Origin: an uncultured bacterium
GTDB lineage: Bacteria > Planctomycetota > Phycisphaerae > Phycisphaerales > SM1A02
Length of the DNA stretch: 7,502 nucleotides
Direction of reading: 5' to 3'
Assembly: GCA_903938205.1 (NCBI GenBank)
Contig: CAJACJ010000396.1
Span: 1 to 7,502 of the forward strand
The notes beneath the pieces were generated by a model. It saw only the letters and a list, made by a program, of their open reading frames with translations, had not been told where the DNA came from and made no database searches. Position numbers and translations under genes: made by a program. Below, in pieces: positions 6,520-7,502 of the stretch; position 1 is the first letter of the stretch, and each line of letters begins with the position of its first letter.

Positions 6520-7502
6520 TAAAATTGCCTGAGAAATCGCGCGTCATTCTCGTACAGCCAGCGGATGTCGGAGATTCCGTGACGGCGCATGGCGATGCGT
6601 TCCACGCCCAAACCAAACGCATAGCCCGACCAGACTTCCGGATCAATACCCACGGATTCAAAGACCGCCGGATCAACCATGCCGCAACCGCCAAGCTCAA
6701 CCCAACGCCACTCACCTTTTATTTTCATTTTCATATCCACTTCAGCGCTGGGTTCCGTGAATGGAAAGAAACTTGGACGCATGCGCACTTCTGCTTCTGG
6801 CCCGAAACACGCGCGTGCGAATTGCCACAGAGCGGTTTTTAAATCAACCATGGAAACATTTTTATCAATGCACAAACCTTCCACTTGATGAAACATGGAG
6901 AAGTGCGTGGCGTCATGCGTGTCTGGTCTATACACCCGCCCAACCGCCACAATCTTCAATGGCGGCTTTTCTTTTTCCATGGTGCGAATTTGCACGGTGC
7001 TTGTTTGCGTGCGAAGTAATCTGCGAATACCGCCCTGCTCCGCCATGTAAAAATTATCCGTGCCTTCGCGCGCGGGATGCCCCTCTGGAATATTCAGCGC
7101 GGTGAAATTGTGCCACTCGTCCTCCACTTCTGGACCCTCGGCCACGCGAAAACCCATGCGGCCAAAAATATCAACAATGTCGGCGATGGTTCGAGTGAGA
7201 ACATGGCGACGGCCCGTGCCCGCGGGCAATCCCGGCTCAGTCATGTCAATCTCGGGTCCACTTTCAGCACTGCCCGCAGCTTTTTGAAGCGCGAACGCCG
7301 CCTCCAACTTTTGCTTCATGGCATTGAGTTGCTTGCCTAGCGCGGGCTTTTTTTCCTTTGGCGCCGAGCGCAACGCTTCCATCATGGCGCCAATGCGACC
7401 AGAAGTTCCAAGCCAGCCAATGCGCCAGGCCTCTAGTTGAGCGGCGTTTGTGGCTGCGGCGAGCGCGGCAAGCGCCTCTTGTTCGTGTGTGTCTATGGAA
7501 TC
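6519..7502 (-). CDS. pheS: Phenylalanyl-tRNA synthetase alpha subunit (5' end outside window)
   Basis: The alpha chain holds the class II catalytic core that activates phenylalanine with ATP and charges tRNA-Phe, acting as an alpha2-beta2 tetramer with PheT. The frame is open to the window edge at 7502, giving 327 visible residues; an ATG at 7385 is internal, because upstream codons continue the typical N-terminal helical arm (HEQEALAALAAAT...LEAWRIGWLGTSGRIGAMM). Family length is about 330-350, so only a few residues are missing. In visible numbering, LLRTQTSTVQIRTM lies at 163-176, class II motif 2 with GRVYRPDTHDATHFSMFHQVEG at 188-209 (split blocks GRVYR and FHQVEG), FFPFTEPSAEVDM at 245-257, motif 3 GLGVERIAM at 297-305, and the standard C-terminal ENDARFLRQF. 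No damage is seen. It is followed by a TPR-like gene with a one-base overlap instead of pheT. Identification is firm. Confidence 0.97.
   Translation of the reverse strand, partial: DSIDTHEQEALAALAAATNAAQLEAWRIGWLGTSGRIGAMMEALRSAPKEKKPALGKQLNAMKQKLEAAFALQKAAGSAESGPEIDMTEPGLPAGTGRRHVLTRTIADIVDIFGRMGFRVAEGPEVEDEWHNFTALNIPEGHPAREGTDNFYMAEQGGIRRLLRTQTSTVQIRTMEKEKPPLKIVAVGRVYRPDTHDATHFSMFHQVEGLCIDKNVSMVDLKTALWQFARACFGPEAEVRMRPSFFPFTEPSAEVDMKMKIKGEWRWVELGGCGMVDPAVFESVGIDPEVWSGYAFGLGVERIAMRRHGISDIRWLYENDARFLRQF

Overview
The window is a densely packed piece of a bacterial chromosome with two gene blocks that converge near position 5445. Base composition is balanced to slightly GC-rich, and GCGC-type words are frequent in coding DNA. 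All clearly recognised proteins are housekeeping or secreted bacterial enzymes. There is no sign of phage, transposon, CRISPR array, tRNA or rRNA. The host is probably a Gram-negative, perhaps uncultivated bacterium: it has an exported S1/P1 nuclease and a membrane-anchored TPR-like protein. A planctomycete-like (Phycisphaerae-type) origin is a guess from overall flavour only; nothing here proves a lineage.

Plus strand, 2-4110, is an arginine biosynthesis operon. It holds the 3' part of argG (argininosuccinate synthase), then a long argH whose argininosuccinate lyase is fused to a C-terminal GNAT domain resembling short-type N-acetylglutamate synthase, then argJ (ornithine acetyltransferase). 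The genes overlap by 4 bases at each junction (GTGA, TTGA), so translation is probably coupled. ArgG and ArgH carry out the last two steps to arginine. The GNAT domain would make N-acetylglutamate, the first intermediate, and ArgJ would recycle the acetyl group from acetylornithine to glutamate. First and last pathway steps are therefore on one polypeptide. As written, argJ is broken by a one-base frame change at a run of seven C (3262-3268). Both halves are otherwise well conserved, so a homopolymer sequence error, a recent mutation or a slippage site are all possible.

Plus strand, 4242-5432, follows a 131-bp spacer and encodes an exported S1/P1-type zinc nuclease. Its side-chain zinc ligands are all present, but a Tyr stands where the family has its N-terminal Trp, and a Lys/Ser-rich insert precedes the last metal motif.

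Minus strand, 7502-5461, carries pheS (phenylalanyl-tRNA synthetase alpha chain, 5' end cut by the window edge) followed, with a one-base stop/start overlap, by an unrecognised membrane-anchored TPR-like protein. pheT, the usual neighbour, is not downstream. The two blocks meet tail to tail with 28 bp between stop codons, and an imperfect inverted repeat (5433-5520) spans the junction.

The most unusual items are the ArgH-NAGS fusion placed next to argJ and the C7 frame break in argJ. I found no convincing wholly new system.
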